From NCBI RefSeq assembly GCF_003063545.1, contig NZ_NESD01000001.1, positions 372,001 through 436,000 on the forward strand: a stretch of 64,000 nucleotides of DNA, written 5' to 3'. Position numbers and translations under genes: made by a program. The stretch's first letter is position 1. Each line of letters begins with the position of its first letter. Below, piece by piece: positions 29,790 to 39,297 of this stretch. The notes beneath the pieces were generated by a model. It worked only from the letters and a program-made list of their open reading frames with translations, made no database searches and was not told where the DNA came from. This DNA is from Limnohabitans sp. Jir61. GTDB taxonomy: Bacteria > Pseudomonadota > Gammaproteobacteria > Burkholderiales > Burkholderiaceae_C.

Positions 29790-30434
29790 TTACATCGTGT
29801 GAGCCAACCAAGGCTTGGTGGCCAAGCGCTCGGCTTCAAAGGCCTTGATCTTGTCGGACTGGCGCAGGGTCAGGCCAATGTCATCAAAACCGTTGAGCAA
29901 GCAGTATTTGCGGAAGGCTTGCACGTCAAATGGAATGGTCTCGCCTTGTGGGCGCACGATGACTTGGTTCTCAAGGTCAATCGTCAACTCATAGCCTGGG
30001 AAGGCATGCACTTCGTTGAACAACAGGTCAATCGCAGCTTCGGGCAACACGATGGGCAGCAAGCCGTTTTTGAAACAGTTGTTAAAGAAAATGTCGGCAA
30101 AGCTCGGCGCAATCACAGCGCGGAAGCCGTATTGGTCAATCGCCCAAGGTGCGTGTTCGCGTGACGAGCCGCAGCCAAAGTTCTTGCGGGCCAACAGCAC
30201 CGACGCGCCTTTGTAGCGGGGCTGGTTCAGCACGAAGTCTGGGTTGGGCTTGCGGCTGGCGGGGTCTTGGCCTGGCTCGCCGTGGTCCAAATAGCGCCAC
30301 TCGTCAAACAAGTTAGGGCCAAAGCCCGTCTTGCGGATGGACTTCAAAAACTGCTTGGGGATGATGGCGTCGGTGTCGACGTTCTCGCGGTCCATGGGGG
30401 CCACGATGCCTTTGTGGAGGGTGAATTTCTGCAT
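29790..30434 (-). CDS. leuD: 3-isopropylmalate dehydratase small subunit
   Basis: LeuD is the small, swivelling subunit of isopropylmalate isomerase. The 214-residue protein has the [11 protein letters not shown] start region, the [13 protein letters not shown] active-site loop, and the FADIFFNN motif. It lies 12 bp after leuC. Confidence 0.97.
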   Translation of the reverse strand: MQKFTLHKGIVAPMDRENVDTDAIIPKQFLKSIRKTGFGPNLFDEWRYLDHGEPGQDPASRKPNPDFVLNQPRYKGASVLLARKNFGCGSSREHAPWAIDQYGFRAVIAPSFADIFFNNCFKNGLLPIVLPEAAIDLLFNEVHAFPGYELTIDLENQVIVRPQGETIPFDVQAFRKYCLLNGFDDIGLTLRQSDKIKAFEAERLATKPWLAHTM

Positions 30435-30446
30435 GATTTTTATCCC

Positions 30447-31868
30447 TTAGGCGAACTTGCGCACGTCCACAAAGTGGCCGTGAATGGCAGCAGCAGCAGC
30501 CATGGCAGGGCTGACCAAATGCGTGCGGCCACCGTTGCCTTGACGGCCTTCGAAGTTGCGGTTGCTGGTAGAGGCGCAGCGCTCGCCGGGCTCTAAGCGG
30601 TCGGCGTTCATGGCCAAACACATGGAGCAGCCGGGCTCGCGCCACTCAAAGCCAGCGGCTTTGAAAATCTCGTGCAGGCCTTCTTTCTCGGCTTGTTCTT
30701 TGACCAATCCTGAGCCGGGAACCACCAAGGCGAGCTTGATGTTCTTAGCCACTTTTTGGCCAAGCTTCTTGACCACGGCTGCGGCTTCGCGCATGTCTTC
30801 GATGCGGCTGTTGGTGCAAGAGCCAATGAACACTTTGTCTACAAACAAATCGTTCAAAGCTTTGCCTGGTTGCAAGTTCATATACGTCAACGCGCGTTCA
30901 ATCGCACCGCGCTTGTTGGCGTCTTTTTCTTTGTCTGGGTCAGGCACGATGCCGTTGATGTCGAGCACCATTTCGGGCGACGTGCCCCAAGTGACTTGCG
31001 GCAAGATGTCTTCGGCCTTGAGTTCGACCACGGCGTCAAACTTGGCGTCGGGGTCTGAGTGCAAGGTTTTCCAATACGCCACGGCTTGGTCCCATTCCAC
31101 GCCGGTGGGTGAGAGAGGGCGACCTTTGACGTACTCAATGGTTTTGTCGTCCACCGCCACCAAGCCAGCGCGCGCGCCGCCTTCGATGGCCATGTTGCAC
31201 ACCGTCATTCGGCCTTCCATGCTGAGTGAGCGAATGGCAGAGCCCGCAAACTCAATGGTGTAGCCCGTGCCGCCGGCTGTGCCGATCTTGCCGATGATGG
31301 CCAGCACCACGTCTTTGCCAGTCACGCCTTTGGCCAGCGTGCCTTCGACTTTGATGAGCATGTTCTTGGCTTTTTTGGCCAACAGGGTTTGTGTGGCCAT
31401 GACGTGCTCGACCTCAGAGGTGCCGATGCCGTGGGCCAACGCAGCAAACGCGCCGTGGGTGGAGGTGTGGCTGTCGCCGCACACCACAGTCATGCCGGGC
31501 AGGGTGGCGCCGTTTTCAGGGCCAATCACATGGATGATGCCTTGGCGCTTAGACATGAACGGGAAGAACGCGGCAGAGCCGAACTCGGCCATGTTGCTGT
31601 CAAGCGTGGTGATTTGTTCTTTGCTGATGGGGTCGGTGATGCCGTCGTAGCCCAGCTCCCAGCCGGTGGTGGGCGTGTTGTGGTCTGCGGTGGCCACGAT
31701 CGAGCTGACGCGCCAGACCTTGCGGCCCGCTTGGCGAATGCCCTCAAACGCTTGTGGGCTGGTGACTTCGTGCACCAAATGGCGGTCGATATAGAGGATG
31801 GATGTGCCATCTTCTTCGGTGTGGACGACGTGCTCGTCCCAAATCTTGTCGTAAAGGGTGCGTCCCAT
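30447..31868 (-). CDS. leuC: 3-isopropylmalate dehydratase large subunit
   Basis: LeuC holds the [4Fe-4S] cluster that isomerises 2- to 3-isopropylmalate. The 473-residue aconitase-fold protein shows [13 protein letters not shown] near residue 132, the first cluster Cys in GSCTNSR near 350, and the last two in CSMC near 410. It is the first gene of leuCDB and is divergent from the porin gene across 135 bp. No leader peptide rich in Leu codons was seen. Confidence 0.97.
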   Translation of the reverse strand: MGRTLYDKIWDEHVVHTEEDGTSILYIDRHLVHEVTSPQAFEGIRQAGRKVWRVSSIVATADHNTPTTGWELGYDGITDPISKEQITTLDSNMAEFGSAAFFPFMSKRQGIIHVIGPENGATLPGMTVVCGDSHTSTHGAFAALAHGIGTSEVEHVMATQTLLAKKAKNMLIKVEGTLAKGVTGKDVVLAIIGKIGTAGGTGYTIEFAGSAIRSLSMEGRMTVCNMAIEGGARAGLVAVDDKTIEYVKGRPLSPTGVEWDQAVAYWKTLHSDPDAKFDAVVELKAEDILPQVTWGTSPEMVLDINGIVPDPDKEKDANKRGAIERALTYMNLQPGKALNDLFVDKVFIGSCTNSRIEDMREAAAVVKKLGQKVAKNIKLALVVPGSGLVKEQAEKEGLHEIFKAAGFEWREPGCSMCLAMNADRLEPGERCASTSNRNFEGRQGNGGRTHLVSPAMAAAAAIHGHFVDVRKFA

Positions 31869-32003
31869 GAGTCTTCCTTAGGTGGAGCCCGCGATTTTAT
31901 GCGGGAGCAGGCCGCGAATTCACTGAAATGAAATAAAGGCTTCCTACAATGATCCATCGGCGACATCTTGATGTGTTGGCCTTGTCTACTTTTACCCTTG
32001 TTC

Positions 32004-33362
32004 ATGCCCCACTTTTTGCTTCAACGACTCACCGCCTGCGTGCTGTGCAGCTTGGCTGCGGCAGGCGCGTGGGCGGAGAAAGTAGAAACTGAAGACACCA
32101 CGGCCCGTTATCAGCTGACCTACAACTGGCAACACCACGATTCGTTCAGGGCGGCCTACTCAGGCGCGAACAGCCTCTCGCCGCAAAGCGAGCGCATGTA
32201 CACCTTCAGCACCACCGCTCACTGGGGCTTTCGCCCATGGCAAGACGGTGAGCTGTATTTCAACCCAGAGGTGGCAGCAGGCGTGCCGTTCTCGGGAAAC
32301 TTGGTGGGCATGGGGGGCTTTACCAATGGCGAGATCACCCGCGCGGGTGGCAGCACGCCCAAGCTCTACCGACAACGCCTGTTTCTGCGCCAAACCTGGA
32401 ACCACGGCGGCGAGCAAGAACAGATCGAACCTGATTTCAACCAAATGGCAGGGCTGGTCGATAAAAACCGCTTTGTCTTGACCGCAGGCAACTTTTCCAC
32501 GCTCGACGTGTTTGATGACAACGCCTACGCCAAAGAGCCCCGCACTCAGTTCATGAACTGGGGCAACTGGACTTATGCCTCGTACGACTACGCGGCCGAT
32601 GCCCGTGGTTTTGGTTGGGGCTTTGCGGGCGAGTGGTACCAAGACAACTGGGTGTTGCGCTTTGGCCGAATGACCGGCCCCAAAGAACCCAACGGCTTGC
32701 CCGTGGACTTTGCGATTGGCAAACACTACGGTGACCAAGTGGAAATTGAACGCGGCCACATGTTGGCCGATCAGCCCGGCAAGGTGCGCGTGTTGGCGTG
32801 GCGTAACCGCGCGCAAGTGGCGAGCTTCAACGACGCGACGCAATGGCTACAAACACAACAAGGTGTGCAGACTACGCCGCAGGCGTTGATTGCGGTGCGC
32901 AGTGGTGAAAAAATCAAATACGGTTTAGGCGTGAACATCGAGCAAGCCATCAGCAATAGCGTGGGCTTCTTCTTGCGTGTCATGAAGGCCGATGGCAAAA
33001 CTGAAACCTACGCTTTCACCGAAGCCGATGGTTCACTATCCATGGGTTTGGTTTTCAAAGGCGGCTTATGGGGCCGAGCTGACGATACGGTAGGCGTGGC
33101 CTTCATGCGTAACACCTTGTCGCCTGAGCGCCGTGGTTTCTTGGCAGCAGGCGGTATGTCTTATTTCATTGGCGACGCATCAGCGAGCTCAGCCACGTCA
33201 TTGACCTATCAACCAGAACAAATTTTGGAAGCTTTCTACAGCTTTCAAATGACACGCGGCACTTGGCTGACTACCGATTACCAACGCATCCAAAACCCTG
33301 CGTATAACGCTGACCGCGGGCCGGTCAATGTGTATGCGATGCGGTTTCACGCTGAGTTCTAA
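32004..33362 (+). CDS. Outer-membrane carbohydrate porin, OprB-like
   Basis: The protein looks like a carbohydrate-selective (OprB-type) beta-barrel porin. The preferred ATG at 32004 gives 452 residues with a signal peptide ending near AGAWA; an in-frame ATG at 31968 is also possible. The mature part has alternating aromatic/polar strands (YQLTYNWQHH, RQRLFLRQTWN, GFAGEWYQDNWVLRFGRM) and ends in a C-terminal Phe, the usual BAM signal. No sugar-transport genes adjoin it, so it may serve the catabolic cluster to its right. Confidence 0.75.
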   Translation: MPHFLLQRLTACVLCSLAAAGAWAEKVETEDTTARYQLTYNWQHHDSFRAAYSGANSLSPQSERMYTFSTTAHWGFRPWQDGELYFNPEVAAGVPFSGNLVGMGGFTNGEITRAGGSTPKLYRQRLFLRQTWNHGGEQEQIEPDFNQMAGLVDKNRFVLTAGNFSTLDVFDDNAYAKEPRTQFMNWGNWTYASYDYAADARGFGWGFAGEWYQDNWVLRFGRMTGPKEPNGLPVDFAIGKHYGDQVEIERGHMLADQPGKVRVLAWRNRAQVASFNDATQWLQTQQGVQTTPQALIAVRSGEKIKYGLGVNIEQAISNSVGFFLRVMKADGKTETYAFTEADGSLSMGLVFKGGLWGRADDTVGVAFMRNTLSPERRGFLAAGGMSYFIGDASASSATSLTYQPEQILEAFYSFQMTRGTWLTTDYQRIQNPAYNADRGPVNVYAMRFHAEF

Positions 33363-34264
33363 CTTCTTTTCAGAGCCGCTAAAAGGAGTTGCGCAGAAGG
33401 TGACAGTTCGCGCTTAGGGTTGTAGGCCGCCACCAACTCACGCTGTGCCCATGCGTTTTTGAGGCGAACCACTTTGAGTTGAAGTGCCTGCACTTGGCTG
33501 ACACAGGCACCTAATGGCAGCACGCCAATGCCTAGGCCTGCGGCAATCATGTGGCACATGGCATCAAAGCTTCTCACCTGAACGCGCATGTGCATGTGCA
33601 TGCCTTCTTTCTCAGCTACACGTGATGTGAGTTCAAGTAATGAACTACCTTGATTCAAGCCCACAAAGTCGTATTGCAAGCAGGTTTTGAAATCCACGGC
33701 TTTGCGTTTGGCCAACGGGTGACTGGCGTGACACAACACGACCAGTTCGTTGGTTTTGAATGGGATGACGCTCAAGCCATCCATCGAGGTTTCATGCGCC
33801 AGAACGCCAATGTCGGCAATACCGTCCACCAAGGCGCGGGCAATGTCACCGCTGAGCTGCTCTTCCAGTTCCACCACGATGTCCGAATGGTCAGTTAAAA
33901 AATCATGCAGGATGCTGGGCAGGTATTCGGTCAGCGATGACATATTGGCCCACAGCCGCACATGGCCTCGAATGCCTTGCGAGTAATCGCTCAACTCACT
34001 GTTGAATCGCTCCAAGCCTTGAAACAAGCGAATGCAGTGTTGCAAGGCCAAGTGACCAGCAGGGGTGAGCTGTACGCCTTTTTTGCTGCGCTCCAAAAGC
34101 TGCGAGCCAGTGGCTGATTCAAACTCAGACAAGCGGCGGCTGGCAGCTGACAGTGCCAGGTGGCAGGTCTCGGCCCCTTTGGTGATGCTGCCAGTCTGTG
34201 CGACCGCACAAAACAGCCGCAGCGTGACAAAGTCGAACCGGCTTAAGGTGAAGCTCTTTTTCAT
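33359..34264 (-). CDS. LysR-family transcriptional regulator
   Basis: A 301-residue LysR regulator with an N-terminal winged helix (FDFVTLRLFCAVAQTGSITK, then the recognition helix near SAASRRLSEFE) and a C-terminal co-inducer-binding domain. It is divergent from the CoA-transferase operon across 113 bp that contains a candidate operator, the standard layout for local control. Its effector is unknown but is probably an intermediate of the neighbouring pathway. It converges on the porin gene with overlapping stops. Confidence 0.92.
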   Translation of the reverse strand: MKKSFTLSRFDFVTLRLFCAVAQTGSITKGAETCHLALSAASRRLSEFESATGSQLLERSKKGVQLTPAGHLALQHCIRLFQGLERFNSELSDYSQGIRGHVRLWANMSSLTEYLPSILHDFLTDHSDIVVELEEQLSGDIARALVDGIADIGVLAHETSMDGLSVIPFKTNELVVLCHASHPLAKRKAVDFKTCLQYDFVGLNQGSSLLELTSRVAEKEGMHMHMRVQVRSFDAMCHMIAAGLGIGVLPLGACVSQVQALQLKVVRLKNAWAQRELVAAYNPKRELSPSAQLLLAALKRS

Positions 34265-34278
34265 GGTGTGATTTTCAT

Positions 34279-34297
34279 CCTTCGCGGAATGCGAAGG
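34279..34297. promoter_or_regulatory. Candidate LysR operator
   Basis: CCTTCGC-GGAAT-GCGAAGG is a perfect 7-bp dyad with a 5-base centre and fits the T-N11-A LysR consensus (TTCGC-N5-GCGAA). It lies 15 bp from the LysR start codon and about 80 bp before the divergent CoA-transferase, as expected for joint autoregulation and activation. Confidence 0.65.
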
Positions 34298-34377
34298 AAA
34301 TTCTACTTATTAGCAATTCCTCGCGTTGGGCTTTGTTTTTATAGTGGCCTCATGTTTGATTTATTGACCTTAAAACC

Positions 34378-35565
34378 ATGAGCGCGTTAACTGGATTGAA
34401 AGTGGTCGAGTTGGGGCAACTGATTGCGGGCCCCTTCGCAGCCAAAACACTGGCTGATTTCGGCGCAGACGTGGTGAAGATTGAAACGCCCAAGACGGGA
34501 GACCCCCTGCGCAAATGGCGCTTGCTCAAAGACGGCACTTCGGTTTGGTGGCAGGTGCAGTCGCGCAACAAGCGCTCGGTGGCCCTTGATTTGAAAGATG
34601 CTGCGGCGCAAGACATCGTGCGTCAACTGGTCAAAGACGCGGATGTGTTGATCGAGAACTTCCGTCCAGGCGCGATGGAAGGTTGGGGCTTAGGCCCTGA
34701 CGAATTGTTGGCCATCAACCCTCGCCTCATCATGTTGCGCATCAGCGGCTATGGACAAACTGGCCCTTACCGAGACAAGCCAGGCTTTGGCGTGGTGGCT
34801 GAGGCCATGAGCGGTTTGCGCCATCTCACCGCAGAGCCCGGCCGTGTGCCCGTGCGTGTAGGCGTGAGCATTGGCGACACACTGGCTTCGTTGCATGGGG
34901 TGATTGGCATTTTGATGGCGCTGCACGAACGCGAAAAGAGTGGTCAAGGCCAAGTGATTGACGTTGCTTTGTACGAAGCCGTCTTTAACTGCATGGAAAG
35001 CTTGCTGCCCGAGTACAGCGCGTTTGGTGCGGTGCGCGAAGCCGCAGGCAGTGCCTTGCCCGGTATTGCACCCAGCAACGCCTATCGTTGCAAAGACGAG
35101 GGCTATGTGTTGATCGCAGGCAACGGCGACAGTATTTTCAAACGCCTCATGCACACGTTGGATCGCGACGATTTGGGTAACGATCCGGCACTGACGGACA
35201 ACGCAGGCCGCGTCAAACGGGTGGCCGAAATCGACGCCGCCATTGGTGCATGGGCTGCGCAGTTGACGGTAGATCAAGTTCTAGAGGCCTTGGACAAAGC
35301 GGCAGTGCCTGCTGGGCGTATCTACACCGTGGCCGACATTGCGGCAGACCCACACTATCAAGCGCGCGACATGATTCAACACGTGCAGATGGATGACGGC
35401 ACTTCGCTGGCTGTGCCCGGCATCATTCCGAAGCTCTCACGCACGCCCGGCAGTCATCGCCGCAACGCGCCAACCATTGGGCAAGACACAGATGCTGTGT
35501 TGCATGAAATTGGTTTGACACCTGCGCAAATCCAAGACCTCAAAGACAAAGGAATCGTGGCATGA
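34378..35565 (+). CDS. Class III CoA-transferase (CaiB/BaiF family)
   Basis: Family III CoA-transferases move CoA between acyl-CoA and a free carboxylate through an aspartyl-CoA intermediate. The 395-residue protein has the start LKVVELGQLIAGPFAAKTLADFGADV, split as usual around GADV-KIE, plus NKRSVALDLK, ENFRPGAMEGWG and RISGYGQTGPY. The nucleophilic Asp expected after the first third is probably in the GVSIGDTLASLHG segment. It overlaps the lyase gene by four bases, so the product CoA ester probably feeds that enzyme. Confidence 0.9.
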   Translation: MSALTGLKVVELGQLIAGPFAAKTLADFGADVVKIETPKTGDPLRKWRLLKDGTSVWWQVQSRNKRSVALDLKDAAAQDIVRQLVKDADVLIENFRPGAMEGWGLGPDELLAINPRLIMLRISGYGQTGPYRDKPGFGVVAEAMSGLRHLTAEPGRVPVRVGVSIGDTLASLHGVIGILMALHEREKSGQGQVIDVALYEAVFNCMESLLPEYSAFGAVREAAGSALPGIAPSNAYRCKDEGYVLIAGNGDSIFKRLMHTLDRDDLGNDPALTDNAGRVKRVAEIDAAIGAWAAQLTVDQVLEALDKAAVPAGRIYTVADIAADPHYQARDMIQHVQMDDGTSLAVPGIIPKLSRTPGSHRRNAPTIGQDTDAVLHEIGLTPAQIQDLKDKGIVA

Positions 35566-36500
35566 CACGCATTTATTTCAACGAAGTCGTCACGCGTGAC
35601 GGCTTTCAAATCGAACCCAACTTCATTCCGACCGACGACAAGATCGCGTTGATTGATGCGCTTAGCCAATGCGGCTACGCCAAGATCGAGACGACCTCTT
35701 TCACCTCGCCCAAGTCCATCCCCATGCTGCGCGATGCCGAAGAAGTGATGGGGCGCATCCAACGCGTGCCAGGCGTGGAGTACACCGTGCTTGTGCCCAA
35801 CCTCAGGGGTGCAGAGCGTGCAATGGAATCGCGTGCCGATGAGCTCAATTTGGTCATGTCCACCTCAGAGACGCATAACCTTGCCAATTTGCGAATGACC
35901 CGCGCCAAGAGCTTTGCAGCCTTAGAAGATGTGATTAAGCATGTGGATGGCCGCACGCCGATCAACGTGTCACTGTCGGCTTGCTTTGGTTGCCCGATGG
36001 AAGGCGATGTGCACTTAGAAGTCGTTCAGCAGTTTGCCCAACGTTTTGCAGACTTAGGTGTGCGTGGCTTGACCATTTGCGACACCACGGGCATGGCTCA
36101 TCCAGCGCAAGTCAGCCGCATGGTGGAGGTGCTGCAAACACAGTTGCCGCACAAGCAGCTCACTCTGCATTTCCATAACACCCGTGGCATGGGATTGGCC
36201 AATGTTTTGGCGGCAGTCCAGGGGGGCATCACTCGTTTTGATGGTTCCTTGGGCGGCTTGGGTGGCTGTCCTTATGCGCCAGGCGCGAGCGGCAATATTT
36301 GCAGCGAAGACGCGATTCACATGTTGGATGCCATGGGTTACGACACCGGCATTGATTTGAACAAGTTGCTCAATGTGGCGCGCTATCTGCCAAGCATCGT
36401 GGACCACGAAGTACCAAGTCAAGTCGCCAAGGCTGGTCGCATTACTGACCTGCATCCGGCCCCTGACTATGTGCATGAATTGAAAGGAGAGACTGCATGA
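35562..36500 (+). CDS. HMG-CoA-lyase-like enzyme
   Basis: A 312-residue HMGL-like TIM-barrel lyase that splits 3-hydroxy-3-methyl-type acyl-CoA into acetyl-CoA (or acyl-CoA) and an oxo compound. It has the catalytic Arg-Asp in VTRDGFQ, the metal-binding His pair in HFHNTRG, and the active-site Cys loop GGCPYAPGASGN. With the CoA-transferase upstream, activation then cleavage of a hydroxy-dicarboxylate such as HMG or citramalate is likely; the true substrate is not shown. Four-base overlaps on both sides indicate tight coupling. Confidence 0.87.
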   Translation: MTRIYFNEVVTRDGFQIEPNFIPTDDKIALIDALSQCGYAKIETTSFTSPKSIPMLRDAEEVMGRIQRVPGVEYTVLVPNLRGAERAMESRADELNLVMSTSETHNLANLRMTRAKSFAALEDVIKHVDGRTPINVSLSACFGCPMEGDVHLEVVQQFAQRFADLGVRGLTICDTTGMAHPAQVSRMVEVLQTQLPHKQLTLHFHNTRGMGLANVLAAVQGGITRFDGSLGGLGGCPYAPGASGNICSEDAIHMLDAMGYDTGIDLNKLLNVARYLPSIVDHEVPSQVAKAGRITDLHPAPDYVHELKGETA

Positions 36501-36889
36501 TTGACCACCTCGACCACTTGGTGTTGACCACCTTCAACGAAGACGCTTGCGTGGATTTCTACACACGCGTCATGGGCATGACCTTAGAGAGCTTTGTCGG
36601 CGGTACGCCGCCTGTCACGCGTAAGGCGTTCAAGTTCGGCAATCAAAAAATCAATTTGCACGTGCGTGGCAAAGAGTTTGAGCCCAAGGCCCATGTGCCC
36701 GTGCCGGGTGCGTTGGACTTGTGCTTCATTGCTTCAATTCCACTTGATGAGGTGATTGCCAAGCTCGGTGCTGCGCAATGGCCGATTGTGGAAGGCCCAG
36801 TCATGCGCACAGGCGCAACGCAAAAAATCAGATCGGTCTACGTGCGTGACCCCGACTTGAATTTGATTGAGATTTCAGAACTGGCCTAA
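36497..36889 (+). CDS. VOC (glyoxalase-fold) protein
   Basis: The 130-residue protein is a vicinal-oxygen-chelate fold with two beta-alpha-beta-beta-beta units. Candidate metal ligands are His in DHLDHLVL, His in INLHVRG and the terminal Glu in NLIEIS. VOC proteins include epimerases, dioxygenases and glyoxalases; here an epimerase or auxiliary role in the CoA-transferase/lyase pathway fits. It overlaps the lyase gene by four bases. Confidence 0.85.
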   Translation: MIDHLDHLVLTTFNEDACVDFYTRVMGMTLESFVGGTPPVTRKAFKFGNQKINLHVRGKEFEPKAHVPVPGALDLCFIASIPLDEVIAKLGAAQWPIVEGPVMRTGATQKIRSVYVRDPDLNLIEISELA

Positions 36890-36919
36890 AAGGCAGCAAA
36901 CGAATAACTAGGAGACAAC

Positions 36920-37897
36920 ATGAAACGACGTCATTTAATGGCTTTAGGCGCATCGGCAGTGGCTGCAGGCTTGAGCCCCTTGAGTTTTGCGCAAGCCAAA
37001 TTTCCGCAACGCCCCATCACCTTGGTCGTGCCCACGCCCCCAGGCGGCAGCACAGATTTCACGGCACGTTTGATCGCCGAGCCGCTCACGCGTGCTTTGG
37101 GACAATCGGTCATCGTTGACAACAAGCCTGGCGGTTCAGGCAATATTGGCAACCAATTTGTGGCGCGTGCCAAGCCCGATGGCTACACCTTGTTGATGGC
37201 CTACAGCGGCTATCAAGTAGGTAACCCGCATTTGTTCAAAGATGCAGGCTGGGAACCCATCAAAGACTTCGTGCCCGTGGCCATGGTCACGCGCGCACCT
37301 CAAGTTGTGGTCATTCACCACGCGTTGCCAGTGAACACGTTGCAAGAGCTGGTGGCCTATGCCAAAAAGAATCCAGGCAAGTTGAACTACGCATCATCTG
37401 GCAACGGTTCCATTCAACACATTGCAGGTGAGTTGTTCAAGCAGCTCACTGGAACCTTTATCACGCACATCCCTTACCGTGGCTCAGGCCCTGCAGTGCA
37501 GGACTTGTTGGCGGGTACGGTGGATTTGCACATCACCACCCCTGCGTCGGTGGTGGCGCATATCAAGTCAGGCCGTTTGCGCGCGTTAGCTGTGACCAGT
37601 CCTAAGCGTTTGACGTCATTGCCTGATGTGCCTACCGCCACTGAAGCAGGTCTGAAAGGCTACGACCTTGATTCTTGGTTTGCGTTGTATGCACCTGCGG
37701 GCACGCCAGCTGCGGTGGTTCAACAAATCAACGCAGAGGTGAACAAAATTTTGCAAACACCAGAGGTGCGCAAGAAGGCAGAAGACTCAGGCACAGCCGT
37801 AGAGGCCATGACACCTGCCCAACTGGGCGAGTTCACACGCAAAGAACTCGACTATTGGGGCAATGTGATCAAGTCAGCCAAGATCACAGCGGATTGA
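36920..37897 (+). CDS. Bug-family solute-binding protein (plus-strand operon)
   Basis: A 325-residue periplasmic Bug protein with signal peptide ending near SFAQA, then PITLVVPTPPGGSTDFTAR and the ligand loop NKPGGSGNIG. An AGGAG site precedes the ATG. As last gene of the CoA-transferase/lyase/VOC operon it probably binds the pathway's carboxylate substrate. No TctAB permease genes are nearby. Its stop lies 6 bp from the convergent Bug gene. Confidence 0.9.
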   Translation: MKRRHLMALGASAVAAGLSPLSFAQAKFPQRPITLVVPTPPGGSTDFTARLIAEPLTRALGQSVIVDNKPGGSGNIGNQFVARAKPDGYTLLMAYSGYQVGNPHLFKDAGWEPIKDFVPVAMVTRAPQVVVIHHALPVNTLQELVAYAKKNPGKLNYASSGNGSIQHIAGELFKQLTGTFITHIPYRGSGPAVQDLLAGTVDLHITTPASVVAHIKSGRLRALAVTSPKRLTSLPDVPTATEAGLKGYDLDSWFALYAPAGTPAAVVQQINAEVNKILQTPEVRKKAEDSGTAVEAMTPAQLGEFTRKELDYWGNVIKSAKITAD

Positions 37898-37903
37898 TAC
37901 CGC

Positions 37904-38893
37904 TTATTCGATGCGAATGCCCGCAGCTTTGACGAGTTGTGCGGCAGCCAAGGTTTCGGCGTCGAGGTATTTTTCAAACGCATCTTGTGGCATGGGCATG
38001 CCTGCCGCGCCGAGTTTTTCTAGGCGGTCTTTCACGTCTGGCATGGCCAACACACTCATCACTCCTGCATGCAGTTTTTGCACGATGGGCTTGGGTGTTT
38101 TGGCTGTGACAAATAGGCCTACCCAAAATGTGTAGGCTGCGCTCGCGAAACCTGCCTCTGAAATAGAGGGCACATTGGGCAGCAGGGGAGAGCGCGTTGC
38201 CGTGCTCACTGCCAAGGCTTGCAGACGGCCACTTTGAATCAAAGGCAAGGCAGACACCAGCGGCGCAAAGAACCAATCGATGCGACCCGATGCCGTTTCG
38301 GTCAATGCCTCGGGCGTGCCGCGGTACGGTACATGCTGAGCTTGCACGCCTGCAGCCACGCGAAATTTTTCAGCGTTCATGTGTGTCGCAGAACCATTGC
38401 CTGCTGAGGCGTAGTTCAGCACGCCCGGTTGCGCTTTGGCTTTGGCCACCAAGTCAGCCACGTCCTTGTAGCCCTTGCTGGGTGACACCACGATGACGTT
38501 GGGCAAACTTGCCAGTGGGCTGATGCCATCAAAGTCTTTCAACGTGTCGTAGCTGAGCTTGGGGTACAGCGCAGGATTGACCACATGGCCCGAGCTATGA
38601 ACCAACATGGTGTAACCGTCGGAAGGTGCTTTGGCCACTAAGGCTGCACCGACCGTGCCGCCAGCACCGGTTCGGTTGTCGATGACGATTTGCGCGCCCA
38701 AGATGGGGCCGAGTTTTTCAGCCACGGTGCGTGCAATCACGTCAGTGCCACTGCCCGCCGTGAAGGGCACGATGAAGGTGATGGTTTTTTCTTTTGGCCA
38801 TTCCGATTGTGCAAAGCTGGGCAGTGATGAACCTGCTGCTAAAGCAGCGGCCCATTGCAAACTCTGTCGGCGTGTGAAGGGGGCGTTATGCAT
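37904..38893 (-). CDS. Bug-family solute-binding protein (3' end of dioxygenase operon)
   Basis: A 329-residue Bug protein with a Tat-like or long Sec signal (RRQSLQW, cleavage near SFAQS) and typical VPFTAGSGTDVIAR and NRTGAGGTVG loops. It is the last gene of the eight-gene minus-strand catabolic operon and follows the cupin gene by 29 bp. It differs clearly from the Bug protein at the head of the same operon, so the operon may import two ligands or handle substrate and signal separately. Confidence 0.88.
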   Translation of the reverse strand: MHNAPFTRRQSLQWAAALAAGSSLPSFAQSEWPKEKTITFIVPFTAGSGTDVIARTVAEKLGPILGAQIVIDNRTGAGGTVGAALVAKAPSDGYTMLVHSSGHVVNPALYPKLSYDTLKDFDGISPLASLPNVIVVSPSKGYKDVADLVAKAKAQPGVLNYASAGNGSATHMNAEKFRVAAGVQAQHVPYRGTPEALTETASGRIDWFFAPLVSALPLIQSGRLQALAVSTATRSPLLPNVPSISEAGFASAAYTFWVGLFVTAKTPKPIVQKLHAGVMSVLAMPDVKDRLEKLGAAGMPMPQDAFEKYLDAETLAAAQLVKAAGIRIE

Positions 38894-38922
38894 GGTTTTG
38901 TCTCCTGTTGTTTTTTATCGAG

Positions 38923-39282
38923 TCAAGCAGCGGGGGGATCAAAAGGCATGGCCAACAAGATCCGCGCAACTTGCTGGGTGTGGTTGATGATTTGTCGTTT
39001 TTCACCAGGTGCGAATCGGCAGGAATCAAAGGTGTGCAGCACCTCGCGTGTCTCCACGCCGTCGAGTTCACTCACCAAGGTGAGTTCACCTTGCAGCACC
39101 ACGTAATGCTTTTCAATCGGTGAGCCATCCAATGAGGTGTGACCACCCGGCTTCAAAATGGACATGCCCATCCACAGTTGAACAGCAGGGCCTGCTTCGC
39201 GTCCTTGCAGACGTAAACATTGCATGTCGAAGTGGTTGGGTGCAACGTATTCAGGCGCTTGGTTGAGTCGAGTGATGTTCAT
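38923..39282 (-). CDS. Small cupin-domain protein
   Basis: The 119-residue protein is a single cupin barrel. Motif 1 is GHTSLDGSPIEKHYVVLQGE, with His and Glu as potential metal ligands, and motif 2 lies around FAPGEKRQIINHT. Small cupins in catabolic operons act as oxygenases, isomerases or ligand-binding regulators; no specific activity can be assigned. It sits between the MDR gene and the terminal Bug gene. Confidence 0.85.
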   Translation of the reverse strand: MNITRLNQAPEYVAPNHFDMQCLRLQGREAGPAVQLWMGMSILKPGGHTSLDGSPIEKHYVVLQGELTLVSELDGVETREVLHTFDSCRFAPGEKRQIINHTQQVARILLAMPFDPPAA

Positions 39283-39297
39283 GGTGTGCTGGAACGA

